A DNA stretch of 64,000 nucleotides, from NCBI GenBank assembly GCA_038118725.1, contig JAYOIK010000024.1:3318-67317 (forward strand), written 5' to 3'. Source of the DNA: JADHLJ01 sp038118725. Lineage in GTDB: Bacteria > Pseudomonadota > Alphaproteobacteria > Thalassobaculales > Thalassobaculaceae. The translations under genes and the position numbers were made by a program. The notes under the pieces were generated by a model. That model made no database searches, was not told the DNA's origin, and saw only the letters and a list, made by a program, of their open reading frames with translations. Each line of letters starts with the position of its first letter. Position 1 is the first letter of the stretch. Positions 29,505 to 38,414 of this stretch are shown piece after piece.

Positions 29505-31405
29505 GACGCAAGCTTTATGCGAAGCGCCGACTCCGAGGCGCGCACGAAATGCTCGCCGCCCAGGTCGATCAGAGCGGGTCGGGCGGTCTCGTTGACGGTG
29601 AATGGTGCCTCCCATTCGCTCGGGATCGAGCATCTGCCATCCATGATTGCGTTGAAGTCCAGCGGGTGGTCCAGATTGGGATCCGGAACGGCGGCGAGCA
29701 GGGCTTGGGTGTAGGGGTGTACCGGATTGCGGAACAGCTCCTCGCGCGGCGCGACTTCCACCAAGCGTCCGGCGCACATCACGGCGATCCGATCCGCGAC
29801 ATAGTCCACCACCGCCAGGTTATGGGAGATGAAGATATAGGTGAGATTGAGTTCCTTTTTCAGATCCCGGAGTAGGTTTAGGACCTGCGCCTGAATCGAC
29901 ACGTCGAGCGCCGAGACCGGCTCGTCGCAGATCAACATGCTGGGCCGCAGCGCCAGGGCCCGGGCGATGCCGATCCGCTGACGCTGGCCACCCGAGAAAC
30001 TGTGGGGATAGCGGTTGAGGTGACGCACATCCAAGCCGACCAGGCGCATCAGCTCGCGGACCATCTCGCGTCTATACTCGTCGTCGCCGATCTGGTGGAT
30101 CAGCAAGGGTTCGCTGACGATATCGAACACCGTCATGCGGGGGTTGAGGGAGCTGAAGGGATCCTGAAAGACGAACTGTAGTTTCTTGCGAAAATCGATC
30201 AGCGCCGATTCACCCAGGGCCAGGACATCCGTGTCCCCGTCATGATCGACATAGCGGATCGCACCAGTATCGGGAGAGAGCGCCCGCATGATGATCTTGC
30301 TGAGCGTGGTTTTCCCGCAACCGCTCTCGCCCACCAGTCCGAGGCATTCGCCGCGGCGGACCTCGAAACTGACATCGTCAAGGGCATGCACCTTGGCGCT
30401 GTCCGAAGAGAACCAGCCGCTCTTTCGGATCGTGAAGGTCTTCGTAAGATTCTCAACCCTGAGGATCGGCGTGTCCTTCAATCCCTCCTCGGCCTTGCGG
30501 GCCTCGGGGTCCGGGCGCAACAGATGGCCGGTTGAGGATTCGATCTCGCGGATCGGCACCAGTCTTTCGTCTCGGCCCATGTCGAAGCGCGGTACCGCCG
30601 CCATCAGGGATTTCAGATAAGGGTGCTCGGGCCGTCGATAGATATCCTCGATGCCGCCGCTTTCCATGATTTGGCCGCGATACATGACCACGACCTCGTC
30701 GGCGACATTCGCCACGACGCCCAGGTCATGGGTGATCATCAGCATCGCCATGCCGAGCTCGCCTTGCAGATCGCGCACCATTTTCAGGATTTGCGCCTGG
30801 ATGGTCACGTCCAGCGCCGTCGTCGGCTCGTCGGCGACCAGCAAGGCCGGGCGACAGATCAAGGCCATGGCGATCATCGAGCGCTGGCGCAGACCGCCGG
30901 ACAGCTCGAACGGATAAGTCTTGAGCCCCTTCGCCGGATCGGGAAACCCGACCATGCGGAGCATGTCTTGCGTCAACTCGACCGCTTCGCGCCCGCTTAC
31001 ATCGCGGTGCAGTTCCAGGGCCTCTTGGATTTGATTGCCGACGGTGTGTAGCGCCGACAGCGACGTCATCGGCTCTTGGAAGATGATGGAAATCCGACCG
31101 CCACGAATGTCGCGCATCCGCCTGCTGTCCGGATGCAGGCGGGCGATGTCGATGGTTGTTCCCGGTGCCGCGGGGTCGGCGAACAGGATCGATCCGCCGT
31201 TGATACTCGCGGTTCTCGGGAGCAGTCCCATGATCGCTTGGCTGACCACGGTTTTGCCGGAACCGGACTCGCCGACAAGGGCGACGGTGGCCCCCCCGGG
31301 AATTTGGAACGAAACGCGGTTCACCGCGACAAGGCGTCCCTCGGGCAGATTAAAGCCAACCTCCAGGTCTCGAATTCGCAGAAGCGGCGGCGCTCCGTCG
31401 TTCAT
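29501..31405 (-). CDS. Fused two-domain ABC transporter ATPase (OppD-OppF / YejF type)
   Basis: A single 634-residue polypeptide holding both ATPase domains of an oligopeptide-class importer. The first Walker A GESGSGKT is at residues 45-52 and the second GESGCGKT near 358. Signature motifs are LSGGLRQR and FSGGQRQR, followed by VADEPTTALD and ICDEPVSALD. All catalytic residues look intact. The start overlaps the preceding small gene by four bases and the end overlaps the binding protein by four. Confidence 0.94.
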   Translation of the reverse strand: MNDGAPPLLRIRDLEVGFNLPEGRLVAVNRVSFQIPGGATVALVGESGSGKTVVSQAIMGLLPRTASINGGSILFADPAAPGTTIDIARLHPDSRRMRDIRGGRISIIFQEPMTSLSALHTVGNQIQEALELHRDVSGREAVELTQDMLRMVGFPDPAKGLKTYPFELSGGLRQRSMIAMALICRPALLVADEPTTALDVTIQAQILKMVRDLQGELGMAMLMITHDLGVVANVADEVVVMYRGQIMESGGIEDIYRRPEHPYLKSLMAAVPRFDMGRDERLVPIREIESSTGHLLRPDPEARKAEEGLKDTPILRVENLTKTFTIRKSGWFSSDSAKVHALDDVSFEVRRGECLGLVGESGCGKTTLSKIIMRALSPDTGAIRYVDHDGDTDVLALGESALIDFRKKLQFVFQDPFSSLNPRMTVFDIVSEPLLIHQIGDDEYRREMVRELMRLVGLDVRHLNRYPHSFSGGQRQRIGIARALALRPSMLICDEPVSALDVSIQAQVLNLLRDLKKELNLTYIFISHNLAVVDYVADRIAVMCAGRLVEVAPREELFRNPVHPYTQALLAAVPDPNLDHPLDFNAIMDGRCSIPSEWEAPFTVNETARPALIDLGGEHFVRASESALRIKLAS

Positions 31406-31929
31406 TCTTCCTCCGTGGTACTCGTCCGCGTCGACCCCCCCGCCGCGTCCGCTCGGACCGGAAATCCGGCGGCGGCGAAATTCTCCGCCGTGGACTCGGA
31501 AAGTTCAAGTCGGTTGGCCTTAAAAACCGGCGCGCAGGCCCGAAGAAATCCGTCAAAGGCGTCCAAATCGGAATCGACCGAGACTTTCCCGGGTGGTCCC
31601 TTCACCGTCAGTTGGAACCAACCTTCCTTTCGATCCCGTCTGGTCGAGAAGTATCTGAGCTTGATTTCGGTGATCTCGGACCATCGAATGGCCCTACCGA
31701 GGGGCCCGTTTGCCCAGATGCCCTCCTCGCTCAACTCGTAGGAGGTTTTTTGACGTCGCCAGGTTCGAAACATGAAGCCCGCGAACAAAAGAGCGCCGGC
31801 GATAACGATATAGTGGAGTACCGAAATTTCTCGCGCGGCCACCAAGAGGCTCGCGCAGACGGCAAAGCCAATCCCGCCGCGAATATAATCACCGATCAGA
31901 ACCTTGGTGGGGTATCGATGACTACTCAT
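31402..31929 (-). CDS. Small membrane protein of unknown function
   Basis: A 175-residue protein with two hydrophobic segments (about residues 11-28 and 34-52 of the MSSHRY start) and a soluble tail with alternating short strands (LSEEGIWANGPLGRAIRWSEI), reminiscent of bacterial PH-like domains seen in small membrane proteins. I do not recognise a family. The ATG at 31929 overlaps the deacetylase stop (ATGAGTAG), and its own stop overlaps the ATPase start, so it is locked into the operon. A GTG at 31938 is an alternative start. Confidence 0.75.
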   Translation of the reverse strand: MSSHRYPTKVLIGDYIRGGIGFAVCASLLVAAREISVLHYIVIAGALLFAGFMFRTWRRQKTSYELSEEGIWANGPLGRAIRWSEITEIKLRYFSTRRDRKEGWFQLTVKGPPGKVSVDSDLDAFDGFLRACAPVFKANRLELSESTAENFAAAGFPVRADAAGGSTRTSTTEEE

Positions 31930-32695
31930 GGGCACCACATTTCCGGAACAAGGAGCTGGACGATAGCATCCTGGCGGTGGGGTGTGTCATCAGGATATCG
32001 CAGAGATTCCAAAAACCTTTCCAGTCGTCCGGATGCATCTCCAAATGATGGGTAAGCAGGCCGATCGGTTCATCGTCCCAATCATTCATGGTCCGGCGGC
32101 GTTGCAACTCCCGGGTGATGGATGCGGCGACGGCATCGGAACCGATGAAACGGCGGTCGCCGCGCCAATCGATCACGTCGACATGGGTGTTTACCCAATC
32201 GATGCCGGGGTTCTCCTCGTCGACGGGCCGGTCTCCGAAGACCGATACCGCGTGATACCCGGCGCCGGGAAGGAGCCTCGCCAAGTCCGGAACCATCCGG
32301 TTCCAGGGTGGGACGAAACACGAGAGCATCGTGTCGCCGAAAAGATCGAGGAGGCGTTCTAGGCCCGCGCGGGCTTCTTCCGCGAGGGTTTCGAGCGGTC
32401 TCGCGTCGCCGAACTCGGCCTTCTTCCCGGCGCCGCGTTGATGATCCACATGCGCCCAACCATGCACGGCGACCCGCGCAGGTCGACCTTTCAGGACCTT
32501 CGGAAGGTCCGGTGTTGCCCAACGCGGCTCCACCGCGAGTAGCGGCTCGACGTCCAAGGCTTCGGCAACGCGCAATAACGGATCCAGCTTTGCCGTCGGA
32601 TCGCCTAGATCGTCATCCCGCCACCAGAACCCGGCCTGCTTGCCCGCTTCGCCCCACGCGTCGAGCTCGTTCAGCAAAAGGGCCCTCGGCGACAT
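31922..32695 (-). CDS. Polysaccharide deacetylase-like protein (NodB fold)
   Basis: A 257-residue protein with the ordered motifs of carbohydrate esterase family 4: an Asp-rich motif WWRDDDLG near residue 24, the zinc histidine pair in VHGWAHVDHQ, the arginine/proline motif FVPPWNRM, and a C-terminal LLTHHLEMHPDDW with the catalytic His. It would remove N-acetyl groups from a glycan, or be a variant of that fold. There is no signal peptide, so it may act in the cytoplasm on a precursor. It lies in the middle of the glycosyltransferase operon, eight bases after one glycosyltransferase. Confidence 0.82.
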   Translation of the reverse strand: MSPRALLLNELDAWGEAGKQAGFWWRDDDLGDPTAKLDPLLRVAEALDVEPLLAVEPRWATPDLPKVLKGRPARVAVHGWAHVDHQRGAGKKAEFGDARPLETLAEEARAGLERLLDLFGDTMLSCFVPPWNRMVPDLARLLPGAGYHAVSVFGDRPVDEENPGIDWVNTHVDVIDWRGDRRFIGSDAVAASITRELQRRRTMNDWDDEPIGLLTHHLEMHPDDWKGFWNLCDILMTHPTARMLSSSSLFRKCGAHE

Positions 32696-32703
32696 CGCGG
32701 CTC

Positions 32704-33855
32704 TCAGTCTGAATTGAGAATGCCGCGCAGCAGCGCGGCGGTGCGTTCGGCGCCGTCGAGGCCGACATCACTCAATGGGCGTCGGCCCGCCGCGAGCGCG
32801 CCCCGCATGGCTTGATCCAAACCTCTTGCGTGGAGATCGTTTTCGGGGACGACCTGAAGATGCCCGCGCGCGGCCAGGAGGTCCGCCCGCAGTCGCTGTT
32901 CCGTTTCAACCCCGCCCTCGAAGGGGATCACCACCGCCGGCGTGCCCGCCGCCATGAGTTCGGCGATGGTGTTGTAACCGGCCTGGGAAATCGAGAGATC
33001 CGCGCGCTCGATCACCGCCGGTAGGTCCGGTCGGCTCCGCTCGACAGTTACGTTTTCCGACGCGCGGGCTCGTAGATCCTGAAAGATCTCTTCCGGCATG
33101 TGGTGGCCGGTCACAAAGCGCCAGGGCCGGTCGGCGAGCGAGGTTTCCGCCCGCAATCTGAACACCTCCGGCACGGTCACGCGCCCGACCGCGCCGCCGC
33201 CGGCGGAAACGACAATCTCTCCGGTGCCGCCTTCTCCGGAATCGCCGACATCCGATGGTGTGAGAACATAGCCGGTATAGCTCAGCAGGTGCTGGATACG
33301 CTCGTGCATCGGAAAAGTCTGGGCGAGCGTGATCACGCGTTCGTCGCCATGCACGAGGATGTGGTCGTAAAAGGCTTCTATGGTGTCGACGATCTCTTGG
33401 TTCCGGTCGGCGCGTGGCTTGGTGACCAGGATATCTCGCATGGAACAAATGATCTTCGGCGGGTTGATCCGCGCGCGGGCCCGTTCCAAAAGTGGAAGGA
33501 GTTCAAAACGCAGCTGTCGCCGACCGAAGGGAAACAGCTCCGTCAGCAAGATGTCTGGCCCGATCCCGTCAAACACCGCCAAGAGGCCGTCGCGGCGCTG
33601 GGCTTTCCAAGCGTCATCAATCGGCGTGCCGTCGGCGTCGACTAGAACCTTGAAATTATCGTCGATCGTGCGGACTGGCGGCAGCTGATGAAACCGCGCT
33701 CCGCCGACGTCAAGATCGGGAACCGGCATGCCGCCGGAAACAAACGTCACGTCGAAACCGCCTAGCACCGCCGCCCGGGATATCGCGGCGGCTCGGCGTA
33801 AATGCCCGATGCCCAGTAGGTTCTGGACATAGAGCATCAATTTGGGTCGAGACAT
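32704..33855 (-). CDS. Predicted glycosyltransferase, GT-B fold (COG4671-like)
   Basis: A 383-residue protein with the MurG/GT28-like layout: an N-terminal GIGHLRRAAAISRA loop and a C-terminal acceptor-donor cleft with SQAGYNTIAELMAAGTPAVVIPF, the nucleotide-sugar region of this fold. It resembles the other predicted glycosyltransferase at the head of the operon. Its ATG overlaps the phosphatase stop by one base (TGATG). Donor and acceptor unknown. Confidence 0.8.
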   Translation of the reverse strand: MSRPKLMLYVQNLLGIGHLRRAAAISRAAVLGGFDVTFVSGGMPVPDLDVGGARFHQLPPVRTIDDNFKVLVDADGTPIDDAWKAQRRDGLLAVFDGIGPDILLTELFPFGRRQLRFELLPLLERARARINPPKIICSMRDILVTKPRADRNQEIVDTIEAFYDHILVHGDERVITLAQTFPMHERIQHLLSYTGYVLTPSDVGDSGEGGTGEIVVSAGGGAVGRVTVPEVFRLRAETSLADRPWRFVTGHHMPEEIFQDLRARASENVTVERSRPDLPAVIERADLSISQAGYNTIAELMAAGTPAVVIPFEGGVETEQRLRADLLAARGHLQVVPENDLHARGLDQAMRGALAAGRRPLSDVGLDGAERTAALLRGILNSD

Positions 33856-34457
33856 CAGCTGGATCCAGGCTCGGTCAACGGCACGTTGAGGCGATGGGGC
33901 GATACTCGCCCCGCGCGATCCACAGAAAAGACATGGGCCGCGCGCCAGTCAAGGCGCGTGTCGGGTTTGTCGCGCATGTCCCAACCGGTCGCCAGGGCCA
34001 GCACCGCGCGAATCACGCCTTTATGAGACACCGCGCCCGTCAGCGCGGGACCATCCACGAGTTCCCTTAGGAAGGGACGCAGCCGGTCTTGCACTTGCCG
34101 CGGCGACTCTCCACCCGGAGGGGTCATGTCCAGGCCGCGTGCCTCGTTGTCTCGCATCTCGGTCCCGAGGCGCGCGCGCAGATCGGCGACGCGTTCGCCC
34201 TCCCATTCTCCCCAGCTCATTTCGATCAGCCTGGGCTCGATGACAGGTGTGGAGATTCCGAGAAGGCCGGCTGTCTCGACAGCGCGCCGTAGTGGGCTCA
34301 CGCGCCAGGGAATGCCGGCGAGGCATGGCGGGAGGCGCCATTGGGAGACTTCCGCGCGACCCTGGTCCGAAAGCTGGATATCGGCTCGACCCTGAAGCCG
34401 GTGGCCGCTGTTCCAATCGGTGGGACCATGGCGAACAAAAGCGATACAAACGGTCAT
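33855..34457 (-). CDS. Histidine phosphatase family protein
   Basis: A 200-residue phosphoglycerate-mutase-fold phosphatase. The catalytic RHG motif is in FVRHGPTDWN near residue 7, and the second catalytic His in AVSHKGVIRAV. The ATG at 34457 overlaps the stop of the preceding glycosyltransferase (ATGA), so the longer frame can be dismissed. In this setting it could dephosphorylate a sugar-phosphate or glycosyl-phosphate intermediate, as other members do in cobalamin or glucosylglycerate synthesis; that is inference. Confidence 0.87.
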   Translation of the reverse strand: MTVCIAFVRHGPTDWNSGHRLQGRADIQLSDQGRAEVSQWRLPPCLAGIPWRVSPLRRAVETAGLLGISTPVIEPRLIEMSWGEWEGERVADLRARLGTEMRDNEARGLDMTPPGGESPRQVQDRLRPFLRELVDGPALTGAVSHKGVIRAVLALATGWDMRDKPDTRLDWRAAHVFSVDRAGRVSPHRLNVPLTEPGSS

Positions 34458-35590
34458 TCGCCGCTCCCGGGCGCACCCAAGATCTCGTTCAGCCACCCAT
34501 CGATGGTGTCGGCGGCGCCCGGGAATCCATGATCTTGAGCAGTGATGATTCGGGCCCGATCGCCCATCGCGAGACGGTCGCTCGGCCTGTCGATCAGGTG
34601 TTCAACGGCTTTGGCGAAGGCCGCCACGTCTCCCTCCGGGCATAGCAAACCGGTTGTCCCGTCCCGGAGAATATCCGGCACGCCACCGGTGTTCCCGGCC
34701 ACCGCGGCCAGACCGGCGGATTGCGCCTCCAGCAGCGCCATGCCGTAGGCTTCCCGGATCGATGGCCAGACAAAGAGATCCGCCGCCGCGTAATAGAGCG
34801 CCAGTTGATCGCCGGTCAGGGCGCCCGCGAACACCGTGGTCGGCCCGAAGGCATCTTGCACGGCGCCGCGCGCGGGCCCATCGCCGACAACGATCAGACG
34901 CCAATCGGACTTGGCTCCGACATTTGCCAGGGCGTTTGCAAGGACACGGTAGGATTCGAGTTTTGCGTCCTCGCGCATCATGCCGACGGCCAACAACCAG
35001 ACGGTGTCGCCGGGCAGATGGTGCCGTGCCGCCAAGGCGGCGCGCGAGGTCGCTCGACCCGCGACGGCCCGCGGTTCCAGAAACGGGCGCAAATGGACAT
35101 ATCGGCCCTGGAGTCCGAGCGCCGGTTCGACCCGGGCGCGATCGTGACTGTTCAAGCCGATGACCAGATCGGCGCGCCGAAGCGCCGCTTCGACTTGCTG
35201 GTGGTTGCGCGACCAGGGTCCGGACGCGCGTTTCAAGGCATGAGAGGCCTCGGCGACGACATAGGGGATCCCCATCGTCTCGGCGACGATCGGGCCGATC
35301 CAGTCCGGCGCCTTGTAGTAGAGATGATAGGTAAACCAAATGTCGGGACGCCAGGCGCCGGGTGCCTGGTAGCGTTGGACAAGACTATCCGCCAGGCGCT
35401 CGCCCAGGCGTTCAATGCGGGCTTGGCGCTTGGGGTCTCCCGCGCCGTCGCGGGTGCGCAGGCGCGAGGCGACACGGACATCGTGGCCTCTTGCCTTCAG
35501 CGCGCCGATCAGCAGCCGCGCCATCCGGCGATCGCCCGAGGGTTTGGGCGAATCCGGCGGTTTCAACGGCGCGTGAAAAGCGACTCTCAC
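34454..35590 (-). CDS. Glycosyltransferase family 4 protein
   Basis: Retaining GT-B glycosyltransferase of 378 residues. The donor-site motif REAYGMALLEAQSAG carries the two glutamates of the E-x7-E signature, and VVGDGPARG precedes it. The N-terminus MRVAFHAPLKPPDSPKPSGDR is typical of a family-4 branch. It sits 13 bases after another family-4 gene and overlaps the phosphatase start. Substrate unknown. Confidence 0.87.
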   Translation of the reverse strand: MRVAFHAPLKPPDSPKPSGDRRMARLLIGALKARGHDVRVASRLRTRDGAGDPKRQARIERLGERLADSLVQRYQAPGAWRPDIWFTYHLYYKAPDWIGPIVAETMGIPYVVAEASHALKRASGPWSRNHQQVEAALRRADLVIGLNSHDRARVEPALGLQGRYVHLRPFLEPRAVAGRATSRAALAARHHLPGDTVWLLAVGMMREDAKLESYRVLANALANVGAKSDWRLIVVGDGPARGAVQDAFGPTTVFAGALTGDQLALYYAAADLFVWPSIREAYGMALLEAQSAGLAAVAGNTGGVPDILRDGTTGLLCPEGDVAAFAKAVEHLIDRPSDRLAMGDRARIITAQDHGFPGAADTIDGWLNEILGAPGSGE

Positions 35591-35603
35591 TTTTACAATA
35601 CAC

Positions 35604-36911
35604 TCACTGAGCGGCGTCCAGATCGGCGGCGTTGAAGGCGTCGTTCACGGGAGTGACGGGTATACCGAGACGCTCGCGAATGATCGACAGGCCGGCGGCG
35701 TGGTCGAAACATCGGGTGACCCGATCTAGACCGGCGGCGCCAAGGCGAAGACGTTGATCCGGGTCCCCGGCGAGGGTGGTGATCGCGCTGGCCAACGCCT
35801 CGGGGTCGTCCGCCGGCGTCAGCCAGCCGGTTTCCCCATGGGTCAGGAGTTCGGACACCCCGGCGACATCGCTGGCGAGACAGCATAGTCCCTGGCTCGC
35901 GGCTTCCATCAGGACATTGGGAAGACCGTCCCGATCCCCATCCTCGGCGATGCGGCTCGGCAGGACGAACAGGTCGGCCTCGCGATAGGCCTCGAAAACC
36001 TCGGCCTGGGCGCGCGCGCCCTTCCACGTGATCTTCTCGGAGATATCGAGCGCCTCGGCTTGGCGCTTGAGCTTCGCGAGCTCGCCGCCGCCGCCGATAT
36101 GCGTCCAAGTCCAATGCAGCGCTGTGGGCAGCGAGGCCAACGCGTGAAGCAGTCCGTCAAAGCCTTTTTTCGGGACCGCGCGGCCGACGGAGACGAGATG
36201 TATCGCGTTGTCCTTGCTCTCTCCCCGGCGTGGTGGTCGCGTCGCGGGCGGGCTTGGCAAGGCCGCGAGGTCGAGCCCGTGATAGCTAAGGGTGGTTTTC
36301 CCGGGGCCAAGACTCTCCAGATGCGCGTGGCCATAGGCCGTGCAGGTCACCGCCCAGGCGCAATCCGCGAGTTTTTCGCGCTTTTCCCATTCCGGCGTTA
36401 GCCAGATGTCCTTGGCATGGGCCGACACCGCCCAGGGCCGACGGGTGATTCCGGCGGCGTAGCGGGCCACCGACCCGGGTGTATGCAGGAAATGCGCGTA
36501 AAGCGTGGAGATCGCCGGGTCCAACTCGGCGGCCAAGACCAACGCCTGACCCCAGCGTCTGATCCGGTTTGGTGTCGGGTCGCGCTTCAGATCCGCCCAC
36601 CAGGCGCGTCGCGCGGCTTGGTATCCCAGCTGTTTTCGGGACCGCCACCATCCACGCAGGACCCGCGGCAATTCCTGATAGAGATACTCGGGCAGATAGA
36701 GCACCGGCGCTTTGATCTTGTCGTGCACCGGATGGGTTTTGCCATCGGTCGGATGGCGTAGCGAGACAATGGTGATATCGGCGCCGTCGGTCTCGAGAGA
36801 CAGGATTTCCTGGGCAATGAAGGTCTCGGAAAGACGTGGATAGCCCTTGAGAACCACCGCGATGCGGGGTTTGGGGAAACTCTCCGGATTTGGCCGCTCA
36901 CCCCGCGACAT
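35604..36911 (-). CDS. Glycosyltransferase family 4 protein, colanic-acid type
   Basis: GT-B glycosyltransferase of 435 residues. The N-terminal KGYPRLSETFIAQEI and middle AHAKDIW are typical of WcaL/AmsK-like enzymes that extend exopolysaccharide repeat units. The donor motif EDGDRDGLPNVLMEAASQG and the following GVSELLTHGETGWL are intact. It lies seven bases after the first gene of the operon. This is the strongest hint that the operon builds a surface or secreted glycan. Confidence 0.87.
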   Translation of the reverse strand: MSRGERPNPESFPKPRIAVVLKGYPRLSETFIAQEILSLETDGADITIVSLRHPTDGKTHPVHDKIKAPVLYLPEYLYQELPRVLRGWWRSRKQLGYQAARRAWWADLKRDPTPNRIRRWGQALVLAAELDPAISTLYAHFLHTPGSVARYAAGITRRPWAVSAHAKDIWLTPEWEKREKLADCAWAVTCTAYGHAHLESLGPGKTTLSYHGLDLAALPSPPATRPPRRGESKDNAIHLVSVGRAVPKKGFDGLLHALASLPTALHWTWTHIGGGGELAKLKRQAEALDISEKITWKGARAQAEVFEAYREADLFVLPSRIAEDGDRDGLPNVLMEAASQGLCCLASDVAGVSELLTHGETGWLTPADDPEALASAITTLAGDPDQRLRLGAAGLDRVTRCFDHAAGLSIIRERLGIPVTPVNDAFNAADLDAAQ

Positions 36912-36918
36912 GACAGAG

Positions 36919-38154
36919 CTAGGCGCGACGGCGAACGCGGGTTTGGCCGCCCGTCCGCGTGCGCTCCAACCATCGGCGGGCCAGGGAGTTCACCTCTTCG
37001 AGGCCGCCGAGAATCTCCGGTGAAAGCTGTTCCGAGGGTTTCGGCTGGCTTGGCAGACGACGAAGCGCCGCCGCCATTTGGCCGGGGTCGCGGTCCCCGT
37101 CATCCACCAGCATGCTGACCATGCCGAGCTCTTCGGCGCGTTGCGCGCGAATATATTGTTCAAGACGAGGTTCGGTTCGGGGCACGATGAGCGCGCGCTT
37201 ATCAAAGGAAAGAATTTCGCAGAAGGTGTTGTATCCACCCATCGAAACCATCCCCGCCGCGCGGGCCATCAGGCTCTCAATCCGCGAGTCGAAGGTGATT
37301 ACGTTCACCCGGTCGAGCTCCGCCGCCCGCTCCATGAAATCCGATTGGTTTTCCTGGGACATAAACGGGCCCAGCACCAGAAGCGCCGGATAGGGAAGGT
37401 CCGGATCCTGCTCATAGGCGCGCAGTACCCAATCCATTAACCCATCGCCATCGCCGCCGCCACCGGCGGTAACCAGGATGAACGGATCCTCCGTCATCGG
37501 AAGGTGCGACGCGGTGCCGACACTTGGAACCCGACGTCGCAGATAACCGGTATAGCGGGTTTTCATGCGCACGCTCGCCGGCATGTCGAGACCCTCGAAC
37601 GGATCACAGATCTGTTTCATGCCATAGACCCAGACCTCGTCGTAGAGATCCTCCAGCGCCGGCAGGACTTTCTTGCGCTCCCATTCCGGTACCAGTGCCG
37701 TGGGCTCGTCCATGACATCGCGCAGGCCTAGCACAAGCGGCGTGTCGCGCTCCTTCAGCATCTCCATGGTTTGCCGCACCTCACCGCGCAGCCCCCATGG
37801 CTCCTTGTCGACGATAAACAGATCCGGGTCGAAGGAATCGGCGGTGTGACGAATTATCGATTCTCGAAGCTTAAGGGTTTCCTCGACGTCGAGATGCAGA
37901 TTGAGGGACGTGTAGTCGCCATTACGCAGCTTGATGACACCCGGAATGCGGACAAAATCCACCCGGGTACGAAAATCGAAACTGCCGATGATCGGCGATC
38001 CCGAAAGGATCAGGACCGACAATTGCGAGGCATCCTCGACCAGGGAATGGGCGATTTCTCGGCACCGCCTCAGGTGACCAAGGCCCATGGTGTCATGGCT
38101 GTACATGAGCACGCGAGCGGGGCCGCGCGGGCCGTCAGTCCGTCGTTTCCGCAT
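36919..38154 (-). CDS. Predicted glycosyltransferase, GT-B fold (COG4671-like), first gene of the operon
   Basis: A 411-residue protein with MYSHDTMGLGHLRRCREIA near the N-terminus and a C-terminal region MVSMGGYNTFCEILSF that matches the nucleotide-sugar cleft of MurG-like glycosyltransferases. It resembles the enzyme at 32704-33855, so the operon holds two related copies. The ATG at 38154 has GGGAG about seven bases upstream; a TTG 20 codons earlier gives a less likely start. It faces the divergent ABC-exporter-like gene. Confidence 0.8.
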   Translation of the reverse strand: MRKRRTDGPRGPARVLMYSHDTMGLGHLRRCREIAHSLVEDASQLSVLILSGSPIIGSFDFRTRVDFVRIPGVIKLRNGDYTSLNLHLDVEETLKLRESIIRHTADSFDPDLFIVDKEPWGLRGEVRQTMEMLKERDTPLVLGLRDVMDEPTALVPEWERKKVLPALEDLYDEVWVYGMKQICDPFEGLDMPASVRMKTRYTGYLRRRVPSVGTASHLPMTEDPFILVTAGGGGDGDGLMDWVLRAYEQDPDLPYPALLVLGPFMSQENQSDFMERAAELDRVNVITFDSRIESLMARAAGMVSMGGYNTFCEILSFDKRALIVPRTEPRLEQYIRAQRAEELGMVSMLVDDGDRDPGQMAAALRRLPSQPKPSEQLSPEILGGLEEVNSLARRWLERTRTGGQTRVRRRA

Positions 38155-38414
38155 GGTGTACTCCCGCTGACGACCGACCGCCGTCGTCAAGGGCGTTTTC
38201 AGGTATTCATCCAAGACAGACCCAAGACGTGTCTCGATGATGCCTCGCCCAGTCTACTTTCACGACGAAATATGCCACATCGGGGGTTTTTCGCGAAGCA
38301 CCAAAAATCCGGGCGCCGTCACACGGTCCGTTTACCGCCGATTCGCGTTCCGCTACAGTGACTTCGGGAGGCTCGATCGGGCCCCGCAAATTTGGGTAGC
38401 TGAGCCACGTATCA
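38155..38414. promoter_or_regulatory. Divergent promoter region of the glycan/ABC locus
   Basis: A 260-base non-coding stretch between the leftward glycosyltransferase operon and the rightward ABC-exporter-like gene. For the rightward gene a sigma-70-like pair TTTACC-17-TACAGT (38331-38359) is possible. I see no clear leftward promoter or known operator. Both units must start here, so co-regulation is likely. Confidence 0.45.

Noticed and set aside
29505..29777. N-terminal extension of the substrate-binding protein
   Set aside because: The extension lies inside the ATPase gene in another frame; the signal peptide and the ATGA junction fix the start at 29504.
25390..31405. Nickel or dipeptide importer with assigned substrate
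   Set aside because: The permeases and fused ATPase fit the general Opp/Yej class, but nothing in the binding protein identifies nickel, dipeptide or microcin; I left the substrate open.
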